A stretch of 64,000 bases of DNA from NCBI GenBank assembly GCA_949126835.1, contig OX421509.1:13544420-13608419 (forward strand), given 5' to 3'. The notes under the pieces are model-generated. The model saw nothing but the letters and a program-made list of their open reading frames with translations. It had not been told where the DNA came from and made no database searches. The DNA is from Anisus vortex. Taxonomy: Eukaryota > Mollusca > Gastropoda > Planorbidae. The translations under genes were made by a program, and so were the position numbers. Below are positions 63,303 through 64,000 of this stretch, one piece after another (position 1 is the first letter of the stretch; every line of letters starts with the position of its first letter).

Positions 63303-63502
63303 NNNNNNNNNNNNNNNNNNNNNNNNNNNNNNNNNNNNNNNNNNNNNNNNNNNNNNNNNNNNNNNNNNNNNNNNNNNNNNNNNNNNNNNNNNNNNNNNNN
63401 NNNNNNNNNNNNNNNNNNNNNNNNNNNNNNNNNNNNNNNNNNNNNNNNNNNNNNNNNNNNNNNNNNNNNNNNNNNNNNNNNNNNNNNNNNNNNNNNNNNN
63501 NN
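63303..63502. other. assembly gap, 200 N
   Basis: Exactly 200 undetermined bases. The round number suggests a scaffolding placeholder of unknown true size. It follows a GATA microsatellite by about 30 bp, which may explain the break. Confidence 0.99.
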
Positions 63503-64000
63503 CGCAGACGTTTCTCGTCACAGAAAAATCAATGACGTCATTTCTTACAGTACACAAATTAAAGGAAAGGGGGAGGGCACTCAAGAAACTCTTTAAATTT
63601 CATTTCTTTCTTTTTTTCTTTTAAATAACTCTTTCAAGCGCATTTTGTATTATTCGCTCCCTTTTGTTTTCTCGTGCAGAAGTGAAATTAAAGGGAAGGA
63701 ACTGCACGGCTATTTTAAGTGACTTTATACAAATCATGTATGTTTATTTACTTCCCCTTAAAGTACATTATAAATATTTAGTTCTGCCAGGTATTTTAGT
63801 CTGGTCTGAGATCTTTAAAGTGAACGCGTCGCTCAAGAAGATTTGAAAAACATGTTAGCGATCTTACGTTAAATTAGACTGTACATTTCAGTTCATAGGT
63901 ACAGTATAGTAGGGTTCAACGCGTATTTTGTGGCTTAGACATGCGATGGGATGGTGTGGCCAGAACTTGTTCAAGCAGACTTTAGTTTCACTAAATTTAT
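63503..64000. other. no recognised feature
   Basis: Unique-looking sequence after the gap. A 60-codon frame at 63664 has no recognisable domain. The last bases (GATGGTGTGGCCAGAACTTG) could be the beginning of another SINE fragment, but that is too short to call. Confidence 0.4.

Overview
The window is eukaryotic, intergenic and dominated by repeats. I find no host protein-coding gene with a credible exon structure, and no host rRNA or tRNA gene. The evidence for a eukaryote is a large set of tRNA-headed SINEs, truncated LINE 3' ends, hAT and piggyBac-type MITEs, long micro- and minisatellites, and a 200-N scaffold gap. The LINE, Gypsy and GTF2IRD2-like hAT protein fragments resemble those of lophotrochozoans, so a mollusc (possibly a gastropod) is my best guess. 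That assignment is inference only.

Layout. 1-7 kb: SINE pieces, a 23-bp tandem repeat, a MITE, an 81-bp TTAA-flanked micro-MITE and a hAT MITE. 7.1-12.1 kb: a complete, very young LTR retrotransposon without coding capacity (two LTRs of about 1.32 kb, a 2.3-kb non-coding interior, 5-bp target duplication), inserted into a LINE fragment. 12-20 kb: satellites, including about 40 copies of a 26-bp unit, a polypurine block and TCTG/GACA arrays, plus SINEs and hAT MITEs. 20-30 kb: AT-rich sequence with several copies of one LINE 3' end, hAT elements and a perfect 13 x 30-bp array. 30.4-33.2 kb: a 2.8-kb hAT element with a decayed transposase and a nested MITE. 34.5-35.5 kb: the 3' end of a Gypsy/Ty3 element. 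38-39.1 kb: a truncated jockey/CR1-like LINE. 41-46.3 kb: a 60-bp satellite split by a hAT MITE, and a hAT derivative that keeps a BED zinc-finger reading frame. 47.3-49.7 kb: a foldback-like element with arms of about 0.4 kb, sitting inside a SINE. 50-60 kb: further LINE, SINE and hAT copies and small satellites. 60.9-62.9 kb: a hAT element with intact ends, an exact 8-bp target duplication and a frameshifted transposase.

The window is unusually easy to read as a nested insertion record. Several filled sites can be compared with unfilled copies of the same host repeat in the window, which fixes element ends and target duplications directly. Two compositional oddities go beyond the repeats: the palindromic octamer TAGGCCTA occurs at least 16 times where about one is expected, and there are dozens of G or C runs of nine or more.

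Most open reading frames here are by-products of tandem repeats or low-complexity sequence. The only coding sequences I support are broken transposon genes: two hAT transposases, a BED finger, a Gypsy integrase tail, and RT or RNase H remnants of LINEs.
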